64,000 nt of DNA, from contig NC_133333.1 of NCBI RefSeq assembly GCF_042186555.1, positions 67,401,555-67,465,554 of the forward strand, written 5' to 3'. This stretch comes from Aquarana catesbeiana. Lineage: Eukaryota; Chordata; Amphibia; Anura; Ranidae. The notes beneath the pieces are model-generated. The model had not been told where the DNA came from. It saw nothing but the letters and a program-made list of their open reading frames with translations, and did not search any database. The position numbers and the translations under genes were made by a program. Positions 1 through 10,740 of the stretch are shown piece after piece (the first letter of the stretch is position 1; each line of letters begins with the position of its first letter).

Positions 1-371
1 GAAACCAGACCCAGTTCTGGGAGCATAGAAAACGAAAAACTGGTTTTCTCTACTCAGAACGCTATTCTGAAGCACCTCACATATGTGAGACCCCTGTATA
101 CTAAAGTAGATGGCCAAAAGATAAGTCCAAGTGGCAGGCAAAAACATGGTCGATTAACAGGCCAAGGTCGGTGCACGTGGAAGTCAGAAACATTGTTTAA
201 ATCGGCAGGCAGAGGCATCGTCGGTAAACAGGCTGAGGTTGGTGCACATGGAAGTCAGAAACGTGGTTTAAATCGGCAAGCAAAGACATCGTCGGTAAAC
301 AGGCCAGGGTCAGTTAATTAACATGGTAGCAAGAAAATGGGGAAATGGCAGTCTGGTAATAATACAGGGAA
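1..371. repeat. 71-bp tandem repeat (about 2.3 units, 152-319)
   Basis: The motif AACAGGC starts at about 156, 227 and 298, giving an exact 71-bp period, and the units also share GGTGCAC, GGAAGTCAGAAAC and TTTAAATCGGCA. The array ends at a TTAATTAA (about 315-322), a possible piggyBac-type target site just outside the transposase remnant. Bases 1-151 hold nothing I recognise. Whether the repeats are subterminal repeats of the neighbouring piggyBac element is inference. Confidence 0.7.
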
Positions 372-2149
372 CTAATGTTGGATGGATGTATGATAATTTT
401 TGAAGCAATCTCCGATGCACAGGCTAGGTTGGGAGGGACATTGGGGACAATAATAGCTGGAATCTCTTCTTACTCTTCCTCTGCTGCATACACGGCATTT
501 CAATTGGCATCTTCTTCCAGATTCTGTGGGGGGAATGCTATAGGGAAAGTGTTGTTCGTCAAGTCGACTCACATTATCCGAGCGAATGCTTCCTGGGACG
601 GGACCTTTTTGGTAAATGAGGGCAGTGACAATATCTTCAATATACTTGAGGTAGGTGACTTGTTGGTTTTGAGTTGCTTTTTGGTAGCAGACTAACGAAT
701 TAAAAAGGGCCATGTGAAACAGGTGAAAGGCAACTTTTTTGTACCAGTAACGGGACTTTCTGTTTGATAAATAGGGCTGTAGCATCTGATCGTTTAAATC
801 CACCCCCCCATATACATATTGTAGTCGTGGACACATTCGGGCTTTACAATGGGGCCGTGTCTTCTTTGGATCTCCACCACGGTGTCATTGTGGATGGTAG
901 AGAGGATGTGGACATCTTTCTTGTCCCTCCACTTCATGGCCAACACCTCCTCGTCCCTCATGAATGCCGATTCTCCATTTTGTAATTTTTTTGTCAACAG
1001 ATTTTGTGGGAATCCCTTACGTTTTTTTTTAAGGTACCATAGGCCGGGGTTTTTTTACTGTAAAGATGACGAAAAAGGGGCAGGCTGGTATAATAGTTGT
1101 CGACATATAAATGGTATCCTTTGTCGAACAGGGGGGTATGCCAGCTCCCAGACAATTTTCCCACTGGTTCCAATATATGTGGGGCAGTCATGGGGCTGGA
1201 GCTGGGAGTCTTTGCCTTCGTAGATCCGGAATGTGAAGACATATCCAGTGGCTCAATCGCATAATTTATTTAACTTCAGCCCATACCTGGCTCTCTTGCT
1301 TGGTATATACTGCTTGAAGTGCAGTCGGCCAGTGAAATGTATGAGGGACTCGTCCACACAAATTTTTTGGTCTAGGATGAAAACTTCTCTAAATCGCTGG
1401 AAAAAAGAATTAATTAGGGGGCGTATCTTGTACAATTTGTCATGGTTGGGATGATCTCAGGGAGGGCACTGTGAATTGTCATTGAAGTGGAGAAAACGCA
1501 TAATCATGTCGTATCTTGTCCTGGACATGACAGCGGAATATATGGGCATGTGTTGGATGGGGTTGGTGGACCAATATGCATGGACTTCGTTCTTTTTTGT
1601 AAGTCCCATATTGAAAGTTAGGCCCAAAAACAATTTAAATTCATCCATTGTGACACATCGCCACTGGAACATGCGGGCGTAGGAAGAATTGGTGTTGGCA
1701 GCAATAAATTGGGATGCATACAAATTAGTTTGATCCACCATATTCTGCAGAAAATCTTGTGGGAAAAATAAAGAAAAATAATCAAATTGAGAAAAATTTG
1801 TAGTGTTGGGCTGCACACCTGGCTGTGTGGTGAAAGGGGGGATGATAGCGGATCCTGAGTTGGCAGGCAACCATAAGGGGTTTGCCAGGGCATTGGGAAG
1901 GTATGACTGGGGCTGGGTTCTTCGGGTTGGGCGGGTAATTCCAGTACTTGTACTGGGCTCCTCTTCCTGGGGTCTGGTGCTGCTGGTGGTGGGCAGATCT
2001 CGTGATCTTGGTCCTGATCTTGGTCCTGATCTCATTCTTTTGGGAGGGACGGTTTCCTCCACGGACTCGGACTCTGATCCACTATCCTCCACTGGCTCGT
2101 ATTCCGAACCAGATGATGTGAGCTCCCCGCTGTTCTCATCATCCGACAT
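372..2149 (-). pseudogene. piggyBac transposase, PGBD4-like, decayed
   Basis: A DDE transposase that would excise and insert a piggyBac element at TTAA. Reading the minus strand from 2149, an acidic, Ser/Glu-rich N terminus is followed by the DDE_Tnp_1_7 domain. Catalytic aspartate contexts are visible: CVDESL (about 1,350), LYVDNYY (about 1,100) and GGVDLNDQM (about 805). A C-terminal Cys-rich domain (CRVC, CPQCP, CIGDCF; about 380-470) matches the PGBD4-type zinc finger. Lesions seen: in-frame TGA at 1457-1459 and 1250-1252, both at positions where relatives usually have Arg (consistent with CGA to TGA decay), and frameshifts in homopolymer runs at about 1130-1137 (C run), 1021-1030 (A run) and 805-812 (C run). 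Length is close to the family norm of about 580 residues. Terminal inverted repeats were not identified. It is inactive as written. Confidence 0.92.
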
Positions 2150-2219
2150 GGCAAGAATCTCATATGCCTCCTCAGGTGTGTAAACCCTTTGGACATTATG
2201 GCAATGCTTATTGGCGGGC

Positions 2220-2960
2220 CTGTGTAATGGTACTGCTGGTGGTAGTGGTACCGATTGAGGTATTAGTGGCGGGCCTGTGTGGTGGTACAGATGTCGGTGT
2301 GGGTGGTGGTGGTACCAATGGTGGTACGGGTGGTGGTGGTGGTGGTGGCGGTACCAGTGGTGGTACCGGTGGTGGTGGTACCGATGGTGGTACAGGTGGA
2401 GGTGGCGGTACAGATGGTGATTGATGTACCGGTGGCGGTACAGGTGGTGGTGGTACTGATGGCAGTACAGGTGGTGGTGGCAGTACCGGTGGCGGTACGG
2501 GTGGTGGTGGTACCGATGGCGATACAGGTGGTGGTGGCAGTACAGGTGGTGATTGCGGTACCGGTGGCGGTACAGGTGGTGGTGGCGGTACAGGTGGTGA
2601 TTGCGGTACAGGTGGTTGTGGTCCCGATGGCAGTACAGGTGGTGGTGGCAGTACCGGTGGCGGTACGGGTGGTGGTGGTACCGATGGCGGTACAGCTGGT
2701 GGTGGTACCAATGGCGGTACGGGTGGTGGTGGCGGCGGTACAGGTGGTGATGGCGGTACAGGTGGCGGTATGGGTGGTGGTGGTACCGATGGCGGTACTG
2801 ACGGTGGTACGGGTGGTGGTGGTACCGATGGCGGCACTAGTGGCGATACTGGTAGCGACCTGTGTGGCAGTATAGATGGTGGGCCTGATGGAGGCACTAG
2901 TGGCGTTACTGGTGGTGGTACCGATGGCGGTACTGGTAGCCTGTGTGGCCGTACAGATGG
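2220..2960. repeat. GGT-rich minisatellite
   Basis: About 740 bp of degenerate repeats built from GGTGGTGGTACC, GATGGCGGTACAG and similar 12- to 27-bp blocks. It lies just upstream of the piggyBac transposase start. The repeat produces long spurious Pro/Val-rich frames on both strands (for example 2208-3203 minus), which I do not treat as genes. Confidence 0.9.
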
Positions 2961-2975
2961 CGGTGGGCCTGTGAC

Positions 2976-3055
2976 AGATGGGCTGATTAACAGATGGGCT
3001 GTGTGACAGATGGGCTGATTGACAGATGGGCTATTTGACAGATGGGCTGTGTGAC
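2976..3055. repeat. 16-bp tandem repeat, five units
   Basis: Five consecutive 16-mers begin AGATGGGCT and end with variants of GATTGAC or GTGTGAC at 2976, 2992, 3008, 3024 and 3040. Confidence 0.9.
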
Positions 3056-3131
3056 AGGTCCTCTTTATTGGAGGGGCCGTGTTGTGCACAGTACAATACA
3101 ATAATGTCAGACAGACACTGATTTCACTCAC

Positions 3132-3184
3132 TGATCCCTGCTCTCTCCTCTCACGATCGGTGTGTGAGGAGAGAGCAGGGATCA
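3132..3184. repeat. perfect 19-bp hairpin
   Basis: Bases 3132-3150 are the exact reverse complement of 3166-3184, with a 15-base loop. The right arm is also the start of the duplicated block at 3156. Confidence 0.9.
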
Positions 3185-3435
3185 GATGGTAACCGCTACT
3201 CAATGTTTACATTTGTGACGGCTGTGATTGGACACAGCCGATCACATGGTAAACAGCCAATTTCATTGGCTGTTTACCCTGATTGGGGAAGCGCTGTGTC
3301 CAAGGGACATTCGCCTTCCTCGATCCCTGCTCTGTATGCCTTTGGCGGCACGCACGGAGCGCGCCGCCGAATTTGTTGTGACAGGTGATCGGCTGTGACT
3401 GGGACCTTGTTAGTCAACCTTTGATGGGGGAGAAA

Positions 3436-3640
3436 TGTGACAGACTCACCCAGTATAGAGGCTGTTGGAGGGGACTGAATGCAAGCCTCTTGCCGACCGA
3501 TTATGGGCCCTGGCATTTGGGGGAACGGTGCTCTTTGTGAGCTGTATGCCTGGGGACTCTTGAGGTGGTATTACTGTGCATTCGGGTCCTGGTCCCCCAG
3601 GACACACAGACTCTGGGGACCATGTGTATGCCATAGGGAA
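3436..3640 (-). mobile_element. LTR 3'-end fragment, family of the solo LTR at 58.6 kb
   Basis: Begins TGTGACAGACTCACCC, the reverse complement of the end of the solo LTR at 58645-59468. It shares the blocks for GAGGCTTGCATTCAGTCCCC and CCCCAGAGTCTGTGTGTCC. Only the 3' roughly 200 bp of the LTR is present. Confidence 0.75.
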
Positions 3641-3671
3641 ATGGTGACTTGGAGGGTATGTCTTGGATTGC

Positions 3672-3790
3672 TTAACCACTTCCCGCCCGGTCCATAGCAT
3701 ATTGACGTCCGGGAAGTGGTTGCGTTATCCTGACTGGGCGTCATATGACGTCCAGCAGGATAACATGCCGGCGTGCGCCCGCGTCCCTCG
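3672..3790 (+). mobile_element. piggyBac-type MITE end, partial
   Basis: Starts TTAACCACTTCCCGCCCGG, the same terminal motif as the complete MITE at 32838-33783. Only one end was found. An internal palindrome (GACGTCCGGGAAGTGG, GCGTCATATGACGTC) follows. Confidence 0.6.
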
Positions 3791-4172
3791 GACACAGCGC
3801 TTCCCCGATCACGGTAAACAGCCAATTTCATTGGCTGTTTACCCCGTGATCGGCTGTTTCAAAGTCACAGCCGATCACCTGTCACAACAAAATCGGTGTG
3901 TGAGGAGAGAGCAGGGATCAGATGGTAACCGCTACTCAATGTTTACATTTGTGACCGGCTGTGATTGGACACAGCCGGTCACCTGGTAAACAGCCAATTT
4001 CATTGGCTGTTTACCCTGATCGGGGAAGTGCTGTGTCCAAGGGACACTCGCCTTCCTCGATCCCTGCTCTGTATGCCTTCGGTGGCGCGCACGGAGCGCG
4101 CCGCCGAGTTTGTTGTGACAGGTGATCGGCTGTGACTTTGAACAGCCGATCACGGGGTAAACAGCCAATGAA

Positions 4173-4372
4173 ATGGCATACACAGGGTCCCCAGAGTCTG
4201 TGTGTCCTGGGGGACCAGGACCCGAATCCACAGTAATACCACCTCAAGAGTCCCCAGGTATACAGCTCACAAAGAGCACCGTTCCCCCAAATGCCAGGGC
4301 CCATAATCGGTCGGCAAGAGGCTTGCATTCAGTCCCCTCCAACAGCCTCTATCCCGGGTGAGTCTGTCACAC
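4173..4372 (+). mobile_element. LTR 3'-end fragment, opposite orientation
   Basis: The plus-strand counterpart of the fragment at 3436-3640. It runs from CAGGGTCCCCAGAGTCTGTG to CCCGGGTGAGTCTGTCACA, matching the last part of the solo LTR at 59310-59468. The two fragments form a large imperfect inverted repeat about 0.55 kb apart. Confidence 0.75.
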
Positions 4373-4798
4373 TTATATTGGATTGTCAATATAACTATTG
4401 TTTGCGTTGCTATTACAATGCTGATGTTAAAAGATCATAGTGTATGCTGGGACCATAGCTTTCCTTTAAGCTGAAATACTTAAAAAAAATATTTAGATAT
4501 GCTTTACATTGGCTGCACACACCCTTCACACAAGACAGTACTTGAGCCTAGAGATTGCCCCTTTGCCATAATGGGCAAAGCAGAGGTTCACATTTATGCA
4601 ATGCTGCTACAGGAAAATAGCAATCCGCCTGGAAATCACAGATAGAAACTGCATGACAAATGGTTAAAAAATGATACAAAATGTACCACAATTGGAGACA
4701 AACCCACCTAAAATACATTTGAAAAATACTGTAAATGCTTTTTTATTGTTTACAAACTTTTTATTGAAAAATATTTTTATAACAGGAGAAGTAACATT
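4373..4798. other. no recognisable feature
   Basis: AT-rich, non-repetitive sequence between the LTR fragment and the transposon stack. No ORF, TIR or RNA gene seen. Confidence 0.5.
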
Positions 4799-5219
4799 AA
4801 ATGCCGGTTCACACAGGGGCGACCCGTCAGGCGACTTGTCAGCCTGACAAGTCACGCTCCATTCAGTACAATGAAACCGTTCTGAATAAGAGCGACTCAA
4901 GTCGCTCCGACTTAGAAAAAGGTTCCTGTACTACTTTGGGGGCCACTTCGGAGTGGCTTGCATTAACTTCTATTAAAGAAGTTCTTTGCAAGCCGCGCTG
5001 AGGTCACGCTGTATGGCAGGGCCGTCTTAATAGCATCATGGGCCCCTGGGCAAAGTAATGCTCTGGGGCCCTACAGTGGAGACAGCGCAGGTAAACAGAC
5101 ATCAAGTAGGTGGGAGGCAGAACATGAACAATCATTCTGTACAGCAAAGAAACAGTGGGAAAATGCTACATACATAAAGTAACAAAGCTGTCCTATGCAT
5201 ATAATATATCTGCTAGATT

Positions 5220-5562
5220 GATGCCTCCCCAGCACTATGGCCCCTCTACACCCTAGATATCCCCCCAGCACTCTGACCCCTCTACATCCCAGATATCCAC
5301 CCAGCACTCTGACCCCTCTAAACCCCAGATATCCCCAAGCACTCTGACCCCTCTACACCCCAGATATCCCCCCAGCACTGTGATCCCTCTACACCCCAGA
5401 TATCCCCCCAGCACTGTGACCCCCTCTACATCCCAGATATCCCCCTAGCACTCTGACCCCTCTACACCACAGATATCCCCCCAGCACTGTGACCCCTCTA
5501 CACCCAATATCCCCCAGCAATATGACCCCTCTACATCCCAGATATCCCCCCAGCACTCTGAC
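5220..5562. repeat. 36-bp satellite, first half
   Basis: Tandem units of about 36 bp built on CAGCACTCTGACCCCTC, TACACCCCAGATATCC. The array is interrupted at 5563 by a hAT insertion and resumes at 7435. Confidence 0.9.
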
Positions 5563-6165
5563 CAGTGGCGTAACTAGAACCTTCAGGGCCCCAATGCAAC
5601 AAACCATGGAGGGCCCCCCTGACTCCTGGACAGGGCTCTTTCCTCCGAGCCCGATGGCAGAACACCAGGGCCCGGTTACAACCGATTTCTCCATTTCCCC
5701 AGCTTCTCCTCCTCTCCCTCCCACAGGCATTCAGCGGCTGCAGGAAGAAAATGGAGAGATGGGTTCCTCTATGTCAGTGTTTCTTAATCTTTTTCAGTCA
5801 GGGCACCCTTGAAGTACACACCTAGGTGAATGGGGCTGCACTGCAACCACCCTGCAACTGTGTGCATTGCATGCAGTTGCGGGATAGTGATGATGCATTT
5901 AAGGGGTTAAAAAAGGCGGTCAGTAGGCAACATATTGCCTCTTTACCGGCTGTCAAATGCCTCTGAAAAGCGAACTGAGCATGGATCGTTTTTCGGAGGA
6001 ACAGCATTTTTTTGGTGGTACTGTGAACAAGCAAAAAAAAAAAATTGGTTCCGATTCTACACATATAGGGGGTCAGGATTAAAAGCGTATACCTAAAATG
6101 TGCATACATACATGTAAACACACACACATATATATATAAATGCACATATGCATGCACATATAAAC

Positions 6166-7051
6166 CAGTGGTGGCTGGTGCCCAAAATTTTTAGGGAGGC
6201 GCAAGCAAACTGAGAAATGAAAAAAAAAAAACATCAATTGCAGCCACTGTGCCCATCAATTGCAGCCACTGTGCCATCAATTTCTGCCACTGTGTCATCA
6301 AACGCCGCCACTGTGCCATCAAACGCCGCCACTGTGCCCATCAAATGCCGGCACTGTGCCCATCAAATGCCACCACTGTGCCCATTAAATGCCGCCAGTG
6401 TGCATCAAATGCCGCCAGTGTGCCATCAAATGCTGCAACTGTGCCATTGAATGCTGCCACTGTAACCATTAAATGCCACCAGTGTGCCATCAAATGCTGC
6501 AACTGTGCCATTGAATGCTGCCACTGTGAATCCCCCACCCCCGCCGCTCGCTCGCCGCCTGCCCAGCACTTACTCTGTCTCGGTGGGGCAGCAGGTGACG
6601 GCTACGAGCGGGGTCCTCCATGCCTCTCTTGCCGTCCTCATCTCTGTCCTCTCCTCCTTATAGGTGTCCAATAGCCGCGCCTATCGTTTCAGTCAATCAG
6701 GTGACGGGTAACAGACCCGCACACCTGATTGGCAGAAAGGCAGTTCAGTGTTAGGAAAAGTGAATATTATTTCGCTTTTCTAACACACCTGGGTGGACTG
6801 TGAGCGCCAAGCATGGCACTCGCAGTTCACCTATTTTGAAGCCTATTAGAGCCTATGGCTCTAATCAGGTGCTTCAAAAACATCCCCCCGCCGCTGTAAT
6901 TCAGGCGCCCAGTGCCCGAAAAGGGTCCGGACACCTAAATATGGGGGTGGCAGTGGTGGCCATGGATAGATTCATGCTATTGGTCATAGAGGGAGGGGTG
7001 GCTGGGGAGAGGGGGTGGTGCCTGTGCGCCCTTATGGATGCACCGCCACTG
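6166..7051. mobile_element. hAT-like element, stack A level 4
   Basis: Termini CAGTGGTGGCTGGTGC and GGATGCACCGCCACTG are imperfect inverted repeats. The flanks share ATAAAC (6160-6165 and 7052-7057), a 6-bp match only, so the TSD is degenerate or was altered by the adjacent CA/TA microsatellite. Confidence 0.7.
6237..6535. repeat. 21-bp tandem repeat
   Basis: About 14 degenerate copies of a 21-bp unit built on ATCAAATGCCGCCACTGTGCC, inside the hAT-like element. The frames it opens are low-complexity and not genes. Confidence 0.9.
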
Positions 7052-7059
7052 ATAAACAC

Positions 7060-7180
7060 ATGCACACTCACATACATACATACATGCACACTCACATACA
7101 TACATACATGCACACTCACATACATGTGCACACACACATGCATACATACACGCACACACGCATATATAAATACACATACA
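7060..7180. repeat. CATA/CACA microsatellite
   Basis: Repeats of CACTCACATACATACATACATG and CACACACATG type sequence, in the level-3 hAT immediately right of the level-4 insertion. A related CA/TA run lies on the other side at 6110-6165. Confidence 0.85.
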
Positions 7181-7434
7181 GTAAATAGATTTAAAAAAAC
7201 AGCAGACCTTTACCTTAACTCTTCCTGCCGGGTACTGCACTGTAGGGGGGAGATAAAGAGCACAGCACACACTGTGCTTTCACTTTGACGAGCTCCCTGC
7301 ACAGTCAGTGCCGATTACAGTCCGGCTGATGATCGGGGAGCTCGTCTCAGCCGCCTCCTGCCGTTCCTCCTATCGAAGGGTACAGGGGGCCAGTCGCCAT
7401 GGCGATCTCAGTGACCCCTATAATTCCGCCACTG

Positions 7435-7860
7435 ACTCTGACCCCTCTACATCGCAGATATCCCCCAGCACTCTGACCCCTCTAGACCCCAGATATCCCC
7501 CCAGCACTCTGACCCCTCTACACCCCAGATATCCCCCTAGCACTGTGACCCTCTCTACATCCCAGATATCCCCCTAACACTCTGACCCCTCTATAACCCA
7601 GATATCCCCCTCACACCCCAGATATCCCCCCAGCACTGTGACCATTCTAGACCCCAGATATCACCCAGCACTCTGACCCCTCTACATCCCACATATCCCC
7701 CATCACTCTGACCCCTCTAGACCCCAGATATCCCCCAACACTCTGACCCCTCTACACCTCAGATATCCCCCAGCACTGTGACCTCCTCTACATCCCAGAT
7801 ATCCCCCCAGCACTCTGACCTATCTACACCCTAGATATTCCCCCCTAGCACTGTTACCAT
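7435..7860. repeat. 36-bp satellite, second half
   Basis: Continuation of the array at 5220-5562 with the same CACTCTGACCCCTCTA and CAGATATCCCCC blocks, decaying into degenerate copies up to about 8050. The stretch 8050-8599 is the hAT right subterminal region with no gene. Confidence 0.9.
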
Positions 7861-9169
7861 ATACCATAAGATACCCCTTGTATTGTGACCCCACTACATC
7901 CCTGATACCCCCTACACTGTGGCCTCCCTACATCCCTGATACCTCTAGCACTATAGCCATCCAAGCTACCCCAAGCATTGCTACCCCCTATACACCCCAG
8001 ATCCCCCCTCAGCCTTGTTTTTCCCCATACACCCTTGATATCTCCCAGCACCATTATTCCATCCATGTAGTACCCCCTTTTCAGTGGAGATACAGTGCAT
8101 GTAAACTTTTGTGTCCACCTCCAGCACTGGAATCACCTATACTAATCAAGCAAGCAGAAGGAAGGGAGGAGGAGGGAGCATCCCTCCGGGCATTCCAGGC
8201 TATTTGGTGCAAACAGTGCTGGACAGCTGGGCTCACCATGACACCATCCACAAGGCTACTTCACAGGCGGGCTCTCAGTGCTGCCGAGTCAGCAGCTACC
8301 ATTCCAGCTCCTACCCCGCAGCCTCCGAGTCCCGAGCATTCAAGCTGCATGGGGCGGGGTCAGAGCATCACTGGCACTCTGGCCCTGCCCCCCCCTGCTG
8401 GCTGTAAAATAATAGCTATCGTTCTGCACAGCACGCAGACTGCTGCCAGCCTGCCTCCTCTGTGTATTCATCACGCTCAGTGCCATCATGGGGCCCCCAA
8501 TTTTGGGGCAGCGTGGGCTCAAGGAAAGTGCAGGGGCCCCCCATGCAGCTGGGGCCCCTGGGCAGTGCCAAGGTGTGCCCACTCATTAAGACAGCCCTGC
8601 TGTACGGGGCGGCTTGCAAAGGACAATTTTGAAGCCGCCCCTGTGTGAACCGGCACTTATAGTACTTGTATACATGTGTATATGTGTTTACATATAATAA
8701 TTACGATTATACAAGACATCATAATTGCATGTACGCATGAATTTGGTACTTCTTGAACTTAGAAAAGTAAAAAAAATACAACATTGGGTACAAAAATAAA
8801 GGAACCAATATACTATATATTAAAGCAGAGTTCCACCCAAAAATGGAACTTCCGCTTCAAGTGCAGGTGACAGGGCCGATCCTAGGGTCACAGGCGCCTG
8901 GGTGCAGAAATATTTCTGGCGCCCCCACATGGGCGTGGTCATTTTAGTAACTCCTCCCCTTTACAAATATTTCTATGGCAACGACTCAACCACATAGATG
9001 CTCCACCACAAAGTCTTCATTACCCTAGGATCCTTACAGGTACAATAAACAAAATACAGGAAGAGAAGCAAGAGTACTTTACTTTATTGGGACCTGGAGG
9101 GGGGCCTCTCTGATGGAGACAGAGAGCGCTTCTGTTAGAGAGTCTGTTAGAAAGAGCCCCCAGAAATAT

Positions 9170-9640
9170 TACAGACATGATACAGGAGATGATCAGAGAC
9201 TGCAGACATACTACAGGAGATGATCAGAGACTGCAGACATAGTACAGGATATGATCAGAGACTGCAGACATAGTACAGGATATGATCAGAGACTGCAGAC
9301 ATAGTATACTAGATGATCAGAGACTGCAGACATAGTACAGGAGATGATCAGAGACTGCACACATAGTTTACTAGATGACCAGAGACTGCAGACATAGTAC
9401 ACTAGATGATCAGAGATTGCAGACATGGTACAGGAGACCGTCAGGGACTGCAGACATAATACAGGAGATGATCAGAGACTGCAGACATAGTACAGGAGAT
9501 GGTCAGAGACTGCAGACATAGTACAGGAGATGGTCAGAGACTGCAAACATAGTACAGGAGATGGTCAGAGACTGCAGACATAGTACAGGAGATGATCAGA
9601 GACTGCAGACATACTACAGGAGATGATCCGAGACTGCAGA
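9170..9640. repeat. 31-bp tandem repeat
   Basis: About 15 copies of a 31-bp unit (GAGACTGCAGACATAG, TACAGGAGATGATCA), with a further partial unit at 9857-9885 beyond the foldback insertion. Confidence 0.92.
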
Positions 9641-9856
9641 CTAAGGATGAGCTCCAGCGTGTTTGCAAGCTGCACGTGCAGAGCCTGCCAGGAAGTCGGC
9701 AATGCGCTGCGCAAATCCCAAGCTGTGAGGCATTTCCCGATCTCTGCAGCCGCACATCAGAAAATGTCTCACTGCATGTGATTTGCGCTGTGCAGTGCCG
9801 AGTTCCTGGCGGGCTCTGCACGTGCAGCTTGCGAACACGCTGGAGCTCATCCTTAG
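9641..9856. mobile_element. 216-bp foldback MITE within the 31-bp array
   Basis: Starts CTAAGGATGAGCTCCAGCGT and ends with its reverse complement. Complementarity extends inward through GCACGTGCAGAGC and its inverse, so almost the whole element folds on itself. Flanking octamers ACTGCAGA (9633-9640) and TCTGCAGA (9857-9864) match at 7 of 8 positions, fitting a hAT-type 8-bp TSD. Confidence 0.82.
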
Positions 9857-10740
9857 TCTGCAGACATAGTACAGGAGATGGTCCATTAGACCCCTTTCGC
9901 ACTGGAGGCGTTTTTCAGGTGCTTTAGTGTTAAAAATAGCACCTGGAAAAAGCCTTATCTGCAATCCCACTGTGAGAGCCTGAATGCTTTCACACTGGAG
10001 CAGAGCACTGGCACGACGTCCAAAAAATTCCTGCAAGTAGCTTCTTTGAGGCGCCTTAGGAGCGGTGTATACACCGCTCCTAAAGCACCCTTGTCCATTT
10101 AAATCAATAGGCAGTGCCTGCAAAGCGTTAAATGTACCTCTAAAGCGACGGTAAAGCGCCACTAAAAGCATAGTTGCCAACATTGGGAAAAAAAAATTCG
10201 GGACACTTTTTTTGGCTGTAGGCGGAGTCAGGCTATAATTAGGGGGCGGGGCATGCGATAGTAGGCGGGGCATAGAAAAAAGGAAAAATGCGGCGCGCGG
10301 AGCGCGCCGCGCAGAAAAATGGGCGTGGTTTACATGAAATAGTGGGCGTGGCTTACATGGGCGTGGCTAAATGGGGTGTGGTTAGAGTCTGAGATGAATG
10401 AGGGATGCAGAGGGAAAGGGGGGTAGAGGGATGGAGGGACAGCAGACCCAGATCCTACACCATAATAGCAATGTGTATTCCAGAGTTTAATAATCAGCAG
10501 ATAAAGATACTCCAAACACCTGGTGTTAGCACTTCAATCATCCCGGCACCATGGTTGTTATAATGTCAGGATGATTGAAGCGCATTATTACTATTATTAC
10601 ATTGTAATATAAATAATGAAATCATTCAACTCACCATAATGCAGAATCAGTGGGACCCCTGAGCGTGTCACCTGCCACGTCACCTGCCACCAGATGCCAT
10701 CAGGTTCCCCCAGCAGAGTCTGTCCTTACATAAGGTGCCC

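Larger units (their letters stand above)
3156..4141. repeat. direct duplication (3156-3394 and 3898-4135)
   Basis: Two near-identical blocks of about 240 bp in the same orientation, both running from GGTGTGTGAGGAGAG to TTGTTGTGACAGGTGATCGG. They contain nested palindromic pieces such as GGTAAACAGCCAAT with ATTGGCTGTTTACC. They look like internal portions of a foldback-type repeat flanking the LTR fragments. Confidence 0.8.
5563..7434. mobile_element. non-autonomous hAT element, stack A level 3
   Basis: Termini CAGTGGCGTAACTAG and TAATTCCGCCACTG are flanked by identical 8-bp duplications ACTCTGAC at 5555-5562 and 7435-7442. It interrupts the 36-bp satellite exactly at a repeat unit. No coding capacity was seen. 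Confidence 0.9.
5017..8599. mobile_element. non-autonomous hAT element, stack A level 2
   Basis: TIRs CAGGGCCGTCTTAAT (left) and ATTAAGACAGCCCTG (right), flanked by 8-bp target duplications CTGTATGG (5009-5016) and CTGTACGG (8600-8607) with one mismatch. The 8-bp TSD and CAGGG terminus are hAT hallmarks. No transposase ORF remains. The interior is a 36-bp satellite split by another hAT. Confidence 0.85.
4799..8658. mobile_element. stack A, outer TIR element (Harbinger-like MITE?)
   Basis: The left end ATGCCGGTTCACACAGGGGC and the right end GCCCCTGTGTGAACCGGCAC are inverted repeats. Subtracting the hAT element nested at 5017-8599 leaves only about 280 bp, so the host element is a small non-autonomous transposon. 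The TSD is not clean (TTA and TAT flanks), so superfamily assignment is tentative. Confidence 0.65.

Noticed and set aside
2208..3203. Minus-strand 331-codon Pro-rich ORF
   Set aside because: It lies in the GGT-rich minisatellite; the open frame is a by-product of a repeat without stops.
7878..8648. 256-codon plus-strand ORF
   Set aside because: It covers decayed satellite and the right subterminal part of a hAT; no domain and no relation to a transposase.
9170..9640. CRISPR-like regular repeats
   Set aside because: Units are contiguous with no unique spacers, in eukaryotic DNA; an ordinary minisatellite.
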